Notes: generated from the sequence alone by a model not told the origin. Numbered from the stretch's first letter, positions 54,007-63,335 are shown. The stretch: DNA of 64,000 bases from Subtercola sp. Z020 (GCF_002931235.1 NZ_PSTT01000042.1:62001-126000); one strand, 5' to 3'. Program-made: numbers and translations.

Positions 54007-54960
54007 CTATCCCCAGGGGGTGTAGTCAGCGGCGGTGGAGGCGTCGATCAGTGTGGTCGGCAGTTTCACCAGCGTCTCGGGCAGCGTGTCGCCCTTGGCG
54101 AGGGCGGCTCCCATCTCCACACCCTTCGCGGCCAGAGCCTTCGGGTCCTGGGCAGCCGTGGCGGTGATCATGCCCCCGGCGAGGATGTCGTCGGTGGCAG
54201 CCTTGGCGCCGTCGACCGAGGTGATGACGATCTTCATCCCCTTCTGCTGGGCGGCCAGTTCGACGCCGGCCGCTGTCGGGTCGTTGATCGCGAAGATCGC
54301 GACGATCGACGGGTTGGCCGTCAGGATGTCGGTGGCGACGGGCAGGGCCTTGTCGCGGCTGTTGTCACCGCGCTGCTCAGCCACGACCTTGATGTCGGGA
54401 TAGGCCTGAAGTGCCGCCTTACAGCCCGCGACACGGTCGGAGACGCTCTTGATGGGAGTGCCGTCGATGATGGCGATGTCGCCCTTGCCGCCGATCTGCT
54501 CGGCGAGCGAGACGCACGACACCTGGCCCGCCTGGGTGTTGTCGGTGGTCACGTTGGCGCTCGCGTTCTTCGTCTCGGAGTCGATTCCGACCACCGGGAT
54601 GCCCGCTGTGATCGCCCGCTTCACGGCGGGGCCGATACCGTCGGAGTCGACCGGGTCGATCACGATGAAGTCCACTCCCGAGGTGATGAACTGGTCGATC
54701 TGGTTCGACTGGGTGGTGACGTCTTCGCCGGCCTCCTGCGAGAGCACCTCTGCGCCGAGCGCCTTTCCCTCCGAGACCGCGGTCTCGCTCTCCTTGACGA
54801 AGAACGGGTTGGTGCTGTTCGAGACGGTCACGCCGATCTTCAGCTTGCCGTCGTCTGCGCCGCCGGCGGCTGATCCGCCTGCGCACGCGGAGACGCTGAG
54901 CAGCACTCCGACGGCGATCAGAGACGGAAAGAGATATTTCTTCTGGACTGCATTGGCCAT
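54007..54960 (-). CDS. sugar ABC transporter substrate-binding lipoprotein (RbsB-like)
   Basis: A 317-residue periplasmic-binding-like lipoprotein. Signal peptide LFPSLIAVGVLLSVSACAGG with lipobox VSAC, then the RbsB-like domain (KIGVTVSNSTNPFFVKESET, GVDFIVIDPVDSDGIGPAVK, GDIAIIDGTPIKSVSDRVAG, ILTANPSIVAIFAINDPTAA). ATG 54960 has AGGAGAAG upstream; the longer frame is rejected. First gene of the importer operon. Confidence 0.93.
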   Translation of the reverse strand: MANAVQKKYLFPSLIAVGVLLSVSACAGGSAAGGADDGKLKIGVTVSNSTNPFFVKESETAVSEGKALGAEVLSQEAGEDVTTQSNQIDQFITSGVDFIVIDPVDSDGIGPAVKRAITAGIPVVGIDSETKNASANVTTDNTQAGQVSCVSLAEQIGGKGDIAIIDGTPIKSVSDRVAGCKAALQAYPDIKVVAEQRGDNSRDKALPVATDILTANPSIVAIFAINDPTAAGVELAAQQKGMKIVITSVDGAKAATDDILAGGMITATAAQDPKALAAKGVEMGAALAKGDTLPETLVKLPTTLIDASTAADYTPWG

Positions 54961-55092
54961 GGTGGTTCTTCTCCTGTTGTGGTGTCGATGGTCGACGATC
55001 ACGAGGCGACATCGGCACCTGTCCCTGCAGGAGCCGCCTGTCCCTGTTCCGACTCCCCCGACCGAACACCGTTGAGTGGCCGGGCGAATCCT

Positions 55093-55121
55093 GAACATCT
55101 GCGCAATCCCAACACATCTGC
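55093..55121. promoter_or_regulatory. putative SorC-type operator, importer operon
   Basis: GAACATCTGC (55093-55102) and ACATCTGC (55114-55121), a direct repeat with 19-base period, lie about 130 bases before the binding-protein start. The same word occurs in front of the polyol-dehydrogenase operon, so both are likely bound by one or both SorC paralogues. Confidence 0.55.
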
Positions 55122-55227
55122 TTCGACGGTTGAGGGTTTTGAGTCAACCGCGACATTCCTCGGCACACAAGGGTGTGCGCAGGTGAGCGTTCACCTGTTG
55201 CGATGCTGCTCGAATGAGCAGGGCTCG

Positions 55228-56202
55228 TCACCCCGCAAGCAGCGCCAGGGCCAGCGAGTCGTCGACGATGAGCGTGTCGATGTACCCGCCTGCCATCGCG
55301 GCGCGGGCGATCGGCGCCTTCGCCGTACCGGCGGCGATGCCGATCACCCGCTCCCGCCCACCCTGCGCGCGAAGCGTCGCGAGTTCGACGCCCATCGTGC
55401 GCTCGTCGAGGCAGGTGTCGCTGAGTGCGCCGTCGGCACCGATGAACCTCGAGATGATGTCGCCCACCGCCCCACTCGCCTGCAGCGCCCCGAGGCTCTC
55501 GGAGTCGAGGTAGCCCGACGAGACGAGCACCGAGTCAGCGGTGAGGTTGCCGAGCGAGAACGCCGCGAAGGGAGCCGCGCGGGCGCCGGCCAAGACCCGG
55601 CTCACACTCCGCTCGGTCTCGAGCGCGTGTCTCACTTCGGTGCGATCGACGATGCCCGGCACCTGCAACAGATGCGCCCTGCCGTGCCCCCGTTCAGCGA
55701 ACCGGTTCATGATCTCGCCGGCGCCGGTGGCGTAGTTCGACATCGGTATCGCTCCGTTGAGCTGGAAGACGTCGACGTCGTCGGCCCATCCGTCGTCGAG
55801 CGCGGCCGAGACCGCCCGCATCGTGGTGCCCCAGCCGAGCGCGACAGCCGTGTGCCTGAGCTCCAACGAGGTCAGGTAGTCGGCTCCCGCCTGCGCGACC
55901 GCGAGCAGTTGCAGGTCGTCTTCGCCGGCGAGGGCTGCGGATGACGCGACCACCACGTCGCGCAGCCCGAACCGTTTCTCGAGATCGACCTCCATCTCGG
56001 CGAGCCGAGTGAGCGGGTGGCGTATGTCGATGGTGACGATGCGCCGCTCGAGTGCGGAGGCGAGCAGCCTCCCGACCTTCACGCGGCTCAGGCCGAGCCT
56101 GTCGGCGACCTGGGCCTGCGTGAGGTCGAGACGGTAGTAGAGGTAGGCGGCGCGCACGAGGAGTCGGTCGTCTCCGGGGTTCGAGCGCACTGTGCCTGTC
56201 AC
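55228..56202 (-). CDS. SorC/DeoR-like sugar-binding transcriptional regulator (second paralogue)
   Basis: A 324-residue SorC-family regulator clearly related to the first (YYRLDLTQAQVADRLGLSRV, ALGWGTTMRAVSAALDDG, VDVFQLNGAIPMSNYATGAG, VSSGYLDSESLGALQASGAV). It is the last gene of the dehydrogenase/kinase/epimerase operon, 26 bases after the epimerase. Start is GTG 56202. Two regulators of the same type at the ends of two functionally linked operons suggest sensing of a common pathway phosphate. Confidence 0.92.
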   Translation of the reverse strand: MTGTVRSNPGDDRLLVRAAYLYYRLDLTQAQVADRLGLSRVKVGRLLASALERRIVTIDIRHPLTRLAEMEVDLEKRFGLRDVVVASSAALAGEDDLQLLAVAQAGADYLTSLELRHTAVALGWGTTMRAVSAALDDGWADDVDVFQLNGAIPMSNYATGAGEIMNRFAERGHGRAHLLQVPGIVDRTEVRHALETERSVSRVLAGARAAPFAAFSLGNLTADSVLVSSGYLDSESLGALQASGAVGDIISRFIGADGALSDTCLDERTMGVELATLRAQGGRERVIGIAAGTAKAPIARAAMAGGYIDTLIVDDSLALALLAG

Positions 56203-56228
56203 GGTCTGGCCGGACTCTCGCGACCGGG

Positions 56229-57104
56229 TTACTGCAGGGTGATGGTCTCGACCGCGCGCAGCTTGTTGCGGATGAAGTAGTTCGCCTCACGCCCCAGGTC
56301 GTCGGCGTCGTCCCAGAGGTTCCGCCAGATCGCGAGCATGTTGCTGAACCCCGGGTCGACGACGACCGACGAGAACGACTCGAACGTGATGGGACCGGTG
56401 TAGCCGGCGATCGCCAGGGCGCGGAAGAAGGAGTCGAAGTCGACCGATCCCGAGCCGAGATAGCCGCGGTGGCTCTCTCCGATGTGGATGTAGCCGAGCT
56501 TGTCTGCCGAGGCCAGCACCGGGCCGAACATGTCGGACTCCTCGATGTTCATGTGGTACGTGTCGAGGTGGATCTTCACGTTGTCGTTGTCGATCTCGTC
56601 GAGGTAGGCCAGCGCCTCCTTCGCCGTGTTGAAGAGGTTGCTCTCGTAGCGGTTGACCACTTCGAGCCCCAGCACCATGTCGGCCGCACGGGCCTTCTCG
56701 GCGATGCGTCGCAGCACCTCGATACCGTTCCGGCGACCCTGCTCCGTGGCCGGGCCCGCATGCTTCATGAGGGCGCCGTAGGTGACTCCGATGAGGTAGT
56801 GGCCTCCGAGGTCGTGCAGTACGTCGACAGCCCGCTCGAGCAGGGCCTCGCCGGCGGCGATCGCCTCCGGGCGCTCGCTCGAGATGTCGGTGTCGTAGCT
56901 GAGGGCCAGGCTCGCGTTGATGCCGAGCCCGCTCTCATCGAGGATCGCCCGCGCCGCCTTGGCGTCGAAGCCGTAGGGATCCAGCAGCGGGAGTTCGAGC
57001 ATGTCGAAGCCCGCCTTCCTGGTTCCCTCGACCATGGCACGGAAGCCCTCGTCGTCGATGCTGCCCGCCCAGACCGCTCCGTGGCATCCGATGATGTTCG
57101 TCAT
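56229..57104 (-). CDS. sugar (phosphate) isomerase/epimerase, tagatose/psicose 3-epimerase-like
   Basis: A 291-residue xylose-isomerase-like TIM barrel of the D-tagatose 3-epimerase group. Metal and catalytic residues are visible in GLEVVNRYESN (Glu), KIHLDTYHMNIEESD (Asp, His), GYIHIGESHRGYLGSG and ITFESFSS (Glu). The N-terminus IIGCHGAVWAG and HYLIGVTYGAL are typical. ATG overlaps the kinase stop by four bases. Substrate is probably a ketose made by the dehydrogenase in the same operon. Confidence 0.9.
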   Translation of the reverse strand: MTNIIGCHGAVWAGSIDDEGFRAMVEGTRKAGFDMLELPLLDPYGFDAKAARAILDESGLGINASLALSYDTDISSERPEAIAAGEALLERAVDVLHDLGGHYLIGVTYGALMKHAGPATEQGRRNGIEVLRRIAEKARAADMVLGLEVVNRYESNLFNTAKEALAYLDEIDNDNVKIHLDTYHMNIEESDMFGPVLASADKLGYIHIGESHRGYLGSGSVDFDSFFRALAIAGYTGPITFESFSSVVVDPGFSNMLAIWRNLWDDADDLGREANYFIRNKLRAVETITLQ

Positions 57105-58705
57105 TGTCTTCTCTCATTCTGCGCTGGTTCTGCTTCGATGGATGGTGTGGCGGGAGGGAGGTCTTCAGCTGCCCGCGCGTCGACGTCGGAGAACTGCTGC
57201 AACCGACGGAACACCGGGTCGACCTGGGCGCTGAGCAGGTCGAAGATCTCGCGGAGCTCCGCGTAGCGGGCGTGGCGCCCAGCATCGGGCTGCAACGGCT
57301 GCGGCAGCGTGTGCCAACTCGCTGCGGCCCTGCCGATGTCGTCGATGTGGCCGGTGGCCGCGGCGGCGATCAGCGCGTTGCCGAGCAGGGCGCACTCCGC
57401 CTTCGGCATTCTGACGAAGGGCACGCCGAGCACGTCGGCCTTGATCGACACCCACAGGTCGGACTTCGATCCGCCGCCCATGGCGCGCACCTCGGTGAGC
57501 GGTCGGCCGATGATCGCCGGGGCCCGGTCGGCCCAGGCCGCGTACTGGAAGGCGATGCCCTCGAGCATCGAGCGGTAGAGGTGCGCCCGGGTGTGGCTGC
57601 CGGTGGCGCCCACCCATCCACTCCGCAGGTAGGGCTTCGCCGGGAGCACGCCCCCCTGGAAGTGCGGCAGCCAGAGCAGACCGCCGCTGCCCACCGGAAC
57701 CTCAGCGGCGAGTCGCTGCAGAGTGGCGAAGGCCTCGTCGGCGGGAGCCGGGTCGTGAGCGATGGTCTGGCGCATCCATTCGGGGCCGATTCCGCCGCCG
57801 TTGATGTACGAGAACGAGATGAAACCGCCCGGCACGATCGACTTCGAGGTCACCATGGCCATGTCCGCGACATCCGGGGACCAACGGTCGATCACCATGG
57901 TGAACAGGCTCGCCGTGCCGGCCGAGTCAGACGCCTGGCCGATCTCGACGATGCCGGCGCCGAGGCACGCCACGATCTGGTCGCCGCCACCGGCAGCGAT
58001 GGGGACACCCGCCGGAATACCGGTCTGGATGCTCGCCTGCTCGGTGACCGTACCAATGAGGTCGGTGGGGCTCAGGATACGCGGGAGCTTCTCGATGTCG
58101 AGGCCGAACAGCGAGATGAGTTCGGGCGACCACCGGTCGTGTTCGGTGTCGGAGAGGTTCGAGAAGCAGAGGTTCGCGGTGTCGATGTAGGCCTGGTCGA
58201 CAGGCAGGCCCGCGAGCCGGGCCGAGACGAACGGCCCCGGCACCTGGAACTTCGCGGTGCGGGCGTAGACCTCGGGCCGGGTGCGCTTCAGCCAACGCTC
58301 CTTCGGGCCGTGGCTGTAGGTGGGCGGCCCACCGGAGATACGCGTGATGGTCTCTGCGTGCTCGGCCATCTCGTAGATGTCGGTGCCGCAGCGGGAGTCG
58401 AGCCAGGAGTCGAACGGCATCACCGGCTCGAAGTCGTCGCCGACCGCACCGATGCCGGCCATCTGGCTCGAGAACGAGATGCCGGCGACATCGGCTGCCC
58501 GGCCGGAGGCCTCGACGGCACGCCGGATGGCGGTGTGGGCCTGGCGTTCCATCTCGAGCAGATCCTGCTCGACGACCCCGGGGTGCGGTGTGTCGAGAAC
58601 GGATTCGACCGCGGCCGTCGCGACGATCTGACCGTCGAGGTCGATGACCGCAGCTTTGATGAGCGTGGTGCCCATGTCGCAGGCGACGAAGACGGGGCCG
58701 CTCAT
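57101..58705 (-). CDS. FGGY-family carbohydrate kinase
   Basis: A 534-residue sugar kinase. N-terminal ATP motif VACDMGTTLIKAAVIDLDG, catalytic Asp in PFDSWLDSRCG, central GIPAGVPIAAGGGDQIVACL and C-terminal GGGSKSDLWVSIKADVLGVP. FGGY kinases phosphorylate xylulose, ribulose, erythritol or similar sugars. ATG 58705 overlaps the dehydrogenase stop as ATGA; the longer frame upstream is a shadow. Confidence 0.92.
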   Translation of the reverse strand: MSGPVFVACDMGTTLIKAAVIDLDGQIVATAAVESVLDTPHPGVVEQDLLEMERQAHTAIRRAVEASGRAADVAGISFSSQMAGIGAVGDDFEPVMPFDSWLDSRCGTDIYEMAEHAETITRISGGPPTYSHGPKERWLKRTRPEVYARTAKFQVPGPFVSARLAGLPVDQAYIDTANLCFSNLSDTEHDRWSPELISLFGLDIEKLPRILSPTDLIGTVTEQASIQTGIPAGVPIAAGGGDQIVACLGAGIVEIGQASDSAGTASLFTMVIDRWSPDVADMAMVTSKSIVPGGFISFSYINGGGIGPEWMRQTIAHDPAPADEAFATLQRLAAEVPVGSGGLLWLPHFQGGVLPAKPYLRSGWVGATGSHTRAHLYRSMLEGIAFQYAAWADRAPAIIGRPLTEVRAMGGGSKSDLWVSIKADVLGVPFVRMPKAECALLGNALIAAAATGHIDDIGRAAASWHTLPQPLQPDAGRHARYAELREIFDLLSAQVDPVFRRLQQFSDVDARAAEDLPPATPSIEAEPAQNERRQ

Positions 58706-59745
58706 GGCTCGACCACCGCCTTCAGGGCGACGCCCGCCGCCGAGACCCGAAAGGCCTCCAGGCTGTCTTCGAGGGCGAACCGGTGGGAGATGAGAGGCAG
58801 ATACACCTCGGGGTCGGCAGCCAGGATGGCGAGTGCGGCCTCGCAGTCGTCGGTGGTGTTCGCCGTCGAGCCCGTCACGAAGAGCTCGTTGTAGTGCACG
58901 AGATTGGCGTCGATCGGCACCTCGCCCCGCCCACCCGGGAGGCCTGCGAAGAAGTTGATACGACCACCGACCGCGGCCAGCCGAAGGCTTTCGGGGTAGA
59001 GCTCGGCGACCGGTGTGGCCACGAGAACGCAGTCGGCTCCCACTTCTGCCGTCTCCTCCCACACCCGGTCGACCAGGTTCTCTGCCCGGGGGTCGATGGT
59101 GACGGTCGCTCCGAAATCGGCGGCCAGTTGCCGTCGGCCGGCCGACGTCTGGCTCACGATGATGGAACCGGCCCCGAGCTGCCGGGCGAGAATGACCGCG
59201 ATGAGACCGATGGGACCAGCGCCGAGAATCACGAGGCTCTCGCCCCGTACGAGTCCGATCGCAGTGAGACCGCGGTAGACGGCGGCCAGCGGCTCCATCA
59301 GCACCGCGACAGCAGGGTCGAGACCGTCGGGCACGGGGATGAGGTTGCCCTGTTCCACCGCACGGGCGGGAATTCTGACGCTCTCTGCGAAGGCTCCGTC
59401 GATGGTCAGGCCGACGGACTCGTAGTCGAGGCAGAGGTTGGCGCGACCCCGGCGGCAGGAGGTGCAGTGTCCGCAGCTGATGTTCGGCGCGACGGCGACC
59501 AGAGTTCCGGTTGCCGGGCCGACCCCGTCGGCGCGGCCCTCGCGAACCCGGCCGACGAACTCGTGCCCCGGAACGCGAACGGTGCCGGCGGGGTAGAGGC
59601 GATGCTCCCCGCGGGTGATCTTCAGATCTGTTCCACAGATGCCGGCCAGCACCACATCGACGATGACGTCACCGTCTTCAGCTTCGGGCTGGGGTGCGTC
59701 GACCAGCCCGAGAGTGTGGGGAGCCTGAAACTCGAGAGCAAGCAT
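58702..59745 (-). CDS. zinc-dependent polyol/sorbitol-type alcohol dehydrogenase
   Basis: A 347-residue medium-chain dehydrogenase. Catalytic zinc ligands are in GICGTD and VPGHEFVG; structural zinc Cys are intact in ISCGHCTSCRRGRANLCLDY; nucleotide motif SLVILGAGPIGLIAVILARQ. ATG 59745 is preferred over the ATG six codons upstream because AGGACGG lies just before it. First gene of the dehydrogenase, kinase, epimerase, SorC operon; probably oxidises a polyol to a ketose. Confidence 0.9.
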   Translation of the reverse strand: MLALEFQAPHTLGLVDAPQPEAEDGDVIVDVVLAGICGTDLKITRGEHRLYPAGTVRVPGHEFVGRVREGRADGVGPATGTLVAVAPNISCGHCTSCRRGRANLCLDYESVGLTIDGAFAESVRIPARAVEQGNLIPVPDGLDPAVAVLMEPLAAVYRGLTAIGLVRGESLVILGAGPIGLIAVILARQLGAGSIIVSQTSAGRRQLAADFGATVTIDPRAENLVDRVWEETAEVGADCVLVATPVAELYPESLRLAAVGGRINFFAGLPGGRGEVPIDANLVHYNELFVTGSTANTTDDCEAALAILAADPEVYLPLISHRFALEDSLEAFRVSAAGVALKAVVEP

Positions 59746-59774
59746 TACCGTCCTGAACGTCATTGTGAGTCGGT

Positions 59775-59805
59775 GAGCATTTGTACAGCTGCAGAGCAGA
59801 TGTTC
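59775..59805. promoter_or_regulatory. putative SorC-type operator, dehydrogenase operon
   Basis: GAGCATTTGT (59775-59784) and GCAGATGTTC (59796-59805) are inverted relatives of GAACATCTGC, arranged as a large inverted repeat 30 bases upstream of the dehydrogenase start. The same word is present at 55093-55121. Confidence 0.6.
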
Positions 59806-59826
59806 TAGAGATGAGTCAAGGCCCTC

Positions 59827-59873
59827 GGCCTCTCCGGCGTCAAGAGGTGCAACATCTGTGCGCCGGAGAGGCC
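59827..59873 (-). terminator. hairpin, probable terminator of the deoxyribose operon
   Basis: GGCCTCTCCGGCG (59827-59839) and CGCCGGAGAGGCC (59861-59873) form a 13-bp perfect stem with a 21-base loop. It lies about 38 bases after the stop of the last gene of the deoxyribose operon. No long T run follows, so it could also be a processing or boundary hairpin. The loop contains another ACATCTGTG word. Confidence 0.6.
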
Positions 59874-59911
59874 CGGCGCTGCTCAGAAGAGCACGCCGTG
59901 GCTCCGATAGA

Positions 59912-60775
59912 TCAGATCAGGGCTTTGGTGTGCCAGACGGTCTTCGTCTCGGTGAGCGCGGTGATGCGCGACAGCGCAGGCGGAGCGAGCGTACGGCCGG
60001 TGGGCCGCACCACACGCTTCAGGGTGCCCGCAGCTTCGGCCTCGAGACCCGCCCAGTCCAACTCGTCTGCACCGGTCAGATCGACGGCGTTGACATCGGC
60101 GTGGGCCACCAGCCAGGGCGCCATCTCGGCCGCCGAACCGGAGAGCACGTTCACGACGCCCCCGGGCAGGTCGCTGGTCGCCAGGATCTCCGTGAGACTC
60201 ACCGCGGGCAGGGGCGCGCTCTCGCTCGCGATCACGACCACCGCGTTGCCGCTCACGATCGCGGGGGCGACGGTCGAGACCAGACCGAGGAGGGAGTCTG
60301 CCGCTCCCTGCGGAGCGATCACCGCCACCACACCCGTGGGCTCGGGCACCGACAGGTTGAAGTAGGGGCCGGCGACCGGGTTCGCGGTTCCGGCGACCTG
60401 CAGGTATTTGTCGCACCACCCGGCGTACCAGACCCAGAGGTCGACGGCAGCGTCGACCTGCGCATTCGCGGCCGCCACCGAGACCCCCTCTCCCCCGACG
60501 ATCTCCTGCACGAACTGGGCACGCCGACCCTCCAGCAGCTCGGCCACGCGATACAGCACCTGGCCGCGGTTGTACGGCGTCAGCGCCGCCCACTTCGCGG
60601 TCGCGGTGCGGGCAGCCACGACGGCGTCCCGGGCGTCTTTGCGGGAGGCCTTCGCCGCATTGGCGGCAAACGCTCCCTTCTTCGTCGTCACCTCGTACAC
60701 CCGGCCGGATTCGCTGCGCACGAAAGCGCCGCCGATGTAGAGCTTGTAGGTCTTGGCCACGCTGAGACGGCTCAT
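59912..60775 (-). CDS. half-length aldehyde dehydrogenase family protein
   Basis: A 287-residue protein with only the N-terminal NAD-binding region of the aldehyde dehydrogenase fold (YKLYIGGAFVRSESGRVYEV, VIAPQGAADSLLGLVSTVAP, AIVSGNAVVVIASESAPLPA). The nucleophile Cys and catalytic domain are missing and the C-terminus differs. Such short partners accompany deoC and a full-length aldehyde dehydrogenase in many actinobacteria; the role is probably structural or regulatory. It overlaps the full-length gene by four bases. Confidence 0.85.
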   Translation of the reverse strand: MSRLSVAKTYKLYIGGAFVRSESGRVYEVTTKKGAFAANAAKASRKDARDAVVAARTATAKWAALTPYNRGQVLYRVAELLEGRRAQFVQEIVGGEGVSVAAANAQVDAAVDLWVWYAGWCDKYLQVAGTANPVAGPYFNLSVPEPTGVVAVIAPQGAADSLLGLVSTVAPAIVSGNAVVVIASESAPLPAVSLTEILATSDLPGGVVNVLSGSAAEMAPWLVAHADVNAVDLTGADELDWAGLEAEAAGTLKRVVRPTGRTLAPPALSRITALTETKTVWHTKALI

Positions 60776-62271
60776 TTCGTGCTTCCTTTCGCTGCGGTGA
60801 CGGCGTCGGTCGGCCCGGTCGTGAGATACGACTGGATGCCCGGCAGACCACCCTCGCGGCCGTACCCCGACTCCTTGTAGCCGCCGAAGGGGCTGGCCGG
60901 ATCGAACTTGTTGAAGGTGTTGGCCCAGACCACCCCGGCCCGCAGCCTGTCGACGACGGCCAGCACACGACTGCCCTTGTCGCTCCAGATGCCCGCCGAG
61001 AGACCATAGGGCGTGTTGTTCGCCTTCGCGATCGCTTCGGCGGGAGTGCGGAAGGTGAGAACACTCAGCACGGGCCCGAAGATCTCCTCCCGGGCGATCC
61101 GGTGCGACGTCGACACCCCCGTGAAGATGGTGGGCGCGTACCAGAAGCCCCTGTCGGGCAGCACGCAGGGCGCGCTCCATTTGACGGCACCCTCGGCTTC
61201 GCCGGCGTCGGCCAGGTCGGTGATGGTCTTCAGCTGCGACGCCGAGTTGATGGCGCCGACGTCCGTGTTCTTGTCGAGCGGATCGCCCACCCGCAGTGTC
61301 GTCAGCCTCTGCTTCAGACGCTCGACGACCTCGTCGTGGATCGACTCCTGCACGAGCAGGCGGGATCCCGCGCAGCAGACCTGCCCCTGGTTGAAGAAGA
61401 TGCCGCTGACGATTCCCTCGATGGCCGCGTCGATCGGAGCATCGTCGAACACGATGTTCGCGCCCTTGCCGCCGAGTTCGAGCGTGAGCTTCTTGCGGCT
61501 CCCCGAAATGGCGCGGGCGATTCCGCGGCCGATCTCCGTCGAACCGGTGAAGGCGACCTTGTCGACGTCAGGATGCTCGACCATGGCACTGCCCATACTC
61601 CCGGGGCCGGAGAGGATGTTGACGACGCCGGCCGGCAGGTCTGCCTGCTGCAGGATGTCTGCGAAGAGCAGTGCCGTGAGCGGAGTGGTCGACGCGGGCT
61701 TGATGACGACGGTGTTGCCCGCTGCCAGGGCCGGCGCGATCTTCCAGGCCAGCATCATCAGCGGGAAGTTCCACGGAATGATCTGGGCCGCCACACCGAG
61801 CCCGCGCGGGTCGGGCCCGAGGCCGGCGTGCTCGAGCTTGTCGGCCCAGCCTGCGTAGTAGAAGAACCACGCCGCCACGGTCGGAACGTCGAAGTCGCGG
61901 GTCTCCTTGATCGGCTTGCCGTTGTCGAGCGACTCCGCGACGGCGAGTTCGCGGGAACGCTCCTGCACCAGGCGGGCGATGCGAAAGAGGTACTTCGCCC
62001 GCTCGGCGCCCGGCATGCGCGACCACACTGTCGTGTAGGCCCGGCGTGCTGCAGCGACAGCGCGGTCGACGTCTTCGGCGTTGCCGGCGGCCATCATGGC
62101 GAGGTGTTCACCCGTCGAGGGTGAGATCGTGGCGAACGGGGTGCCGTGCCCCTCGACGTACTCGCCGTCGATGAACAGGCCGTATTCCTCGCGGAGAGAG
62201 AGGATGCCGCGGGACTCGGGGGCGGGCGCGTAGTCGAGAAAGTCCAGCGCAGAGGGGGTCGTGAGTGTCAT
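60772..62271 (-). CDS. aldehyde dehydrogenase linked to deoxyribose catabolism
   Basis: A 499-residue full-length aldehyde dehydrogenase. Base in LTLELGGKGANIVF, nucleophile in NQGQVCCAGSRLLV, closing motif PFGGYKESGYGREGG. It lies between deoC and the half-length partner, so its likely substrate is acetaldehyde released by DeoC, giving acetate, or a similar short aldehyde. Inferred from operon structure. Confidence 0.92.
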   Translation of the reverse strand: MTLTTPSALDFLDYAPAPESRGILSLREEYGLFIDGEYVEGHGTPFATISPSTGEHLAMMAAGNAEDVDRAVAAARRAYTTVWSRMPGAERAKYLFRIARLVQERSRELAVAESLDNGKPIKETRDFDVPTVAAWFFYYAGWADKLEHAGLGPDPRGLGVAAQIIPWNFPLMMLAWKIAPALAAGNTVVIKPASTTPLTALLFADILQQADLPAGVVNILSGPGSMGSAMVEHPDVDKVAFTGSTEIGRGIARAISGSRKKLTLELGGKGANIVFDDAPIDAAIEGIVSGIFFNQGQVCCAGSRLLVQESIHDEVVERLKQRLTTLRVGDPLDKNTDVGAINSASQLKTITDLADAGEAEGAVKWSAPCVLPDRGFWYAPTIFTGVSTSHRIAREEIFGPVLSVLTFRTPAEAIAKANNTPYGLSAGIWSDKGSRVLAVVDRLRAGVVWANTFNKFDPASPFGGYKESGYGREGGLPGIQSYLTTGPTDAVTAAKGSTK

Positions 62272-62284
62272 GGGGTCGCCTGTT

Positions 62285-63307
62285 CTAGTCGATGGTCACG
62301 TAGTCGGGGGCGGAGTAGTGCCCTGTGCTGAGCTTCTGGCGCTGCAGCAGCACATCGTTCAAAAGGCTCGATGCGCCGAACCGGAAGAGGTGCGGCTGCA
62401 ACCACTCGACTCCGGTGGTCTCGGCCACCGTCACCAGGTACTTGATCGCATCTTTCGACGTACGGATGCCGCCGGCCGGCTTCACGCCGATGCGCTCACC
62501 GGTCAACCGGTACCAGTCGCGAACGACCTCCAGCATCGAGAGGGTCACCGGAAGGGTCGCCGCCGGCGCCACTTTGCCTGTCGACGTCTTGATGAAGTCG
62601 CCCCCGGCGAGGATCGAGAGCCAGGATGCCCGGCGCACGTTGTCGTAGGTGTTCAGCTCACCGGTCTCGAGAATCACCTTCAGGTGCGCGTATCTCCCGT
62701 CGGGGCGTCGGCAGGCCTCCTTCACCGCGACGATCTCGTCGAAGACCTCGCCGTAGCGGCCCGAGAGAAAAGCTCCTCGATCGATGACCATGTCGATCTC
62801 ATCCGCACCGGCAGCGACGGCCTCGGCCGTGTCGGCGAGCTTCACCGAGCGCGAAGCGCGCCCACTGGGAAAAGCCGTGGCCACGGCGGCGACGTTGATG
62901 CCGCCGGGCGCCGTGTCGAGCCCGTGCGAAGCGCCGAGCGCATCGACGGCCGAAGCCACCATGTCGCCGTACACGCACACCGCAGCGACCCGCGGGCAGG
63001 TGGGGTCCGCGGCATCCGGAGTCAGGGCCTTCGCGACCAGCGAGCGCACCTTGCCCGGGGTGTCTGCGCCCTCGAGCGTCGTCAGGTCGATGAGGGAGAT
63101 GATCGTGTCGAGCGCGCGCGCCTTCGACGTCGTCTTGATGGATCGGGTGCCGAGGCTCGCTGCCCGGGCTTCGAGGCCCACGGCGTCCACGCCCGGAATG
63201 CCTTCGAGGTACCGGCGCAGGCTGGTGTCGGAGACGGGGCCGCCGAGCACCTCTGCTGCGCGGTCCGTCGGCGCGTTCTGCGCCTTGACGGGAATCTGAC
63301 TGGTCAC
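62285..63307 (-). CDS. deoC: deoxyribose-phosphate aldolase
   Basis: A 340-residue class I aldolase that cleaves 2-deoxyribose-5-phosphate to glyceraldehyde-3-phosphate and acetaldehyde. Schiff-base Lys is in FIKTSTGKVAPAA, the second Lys in IGVKPAGGIRTSKDAI, and the phosphate loop precedes ADEIDMVIDRGAFLSG. The chain is longer than the ~260-residue enterobacterial enzyme, as in many actinobacterial and animal homologues. Start is GTG 63307 with GGAAGGA upstream. Confidence 0.94.
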   Translation of the reverse strand: MTSQIPVKAQNAPTDRAAEVLGGPVSDTSLRRYLEGIPGVDAVGLEARAASLGTRSIKTTSKARALDTIISLIDLTTLEGADTPGKVRSLVAKALTPDAADPTCPRVAAVCVYGDMVASAVDALGASHGLDTAPGGINVAAVATAFPSGRASRSVKLADTAEAVAAGADEIDMVIDRGAFLSGRYGEVFDEIVAVKEACRRPDGRYAHLKVILETGELNTYDNVRRASWLSILAGGDFIKTSTGKVAPAATLPVTLSMLEVVRDWYRLTGERIGVKPAGGIRTSKDAIKYLVTVAETTGVEWLQPHLFRFGASSLLNDVLLQRQKLSTGHYSAPDYVTID

Positions 63308-63335
63308 GGTGTTTCCTTCCGAGGATTCGCGTGGC

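Noticed and set aside
52522-54873. 783-codon plus-strand frame opposite the RbsA/RbsB-like genes
   Set aside because: Antisense of clear ABC transporter genes; His/Asp/Gly-rich composition typical of GC-rich shadows.
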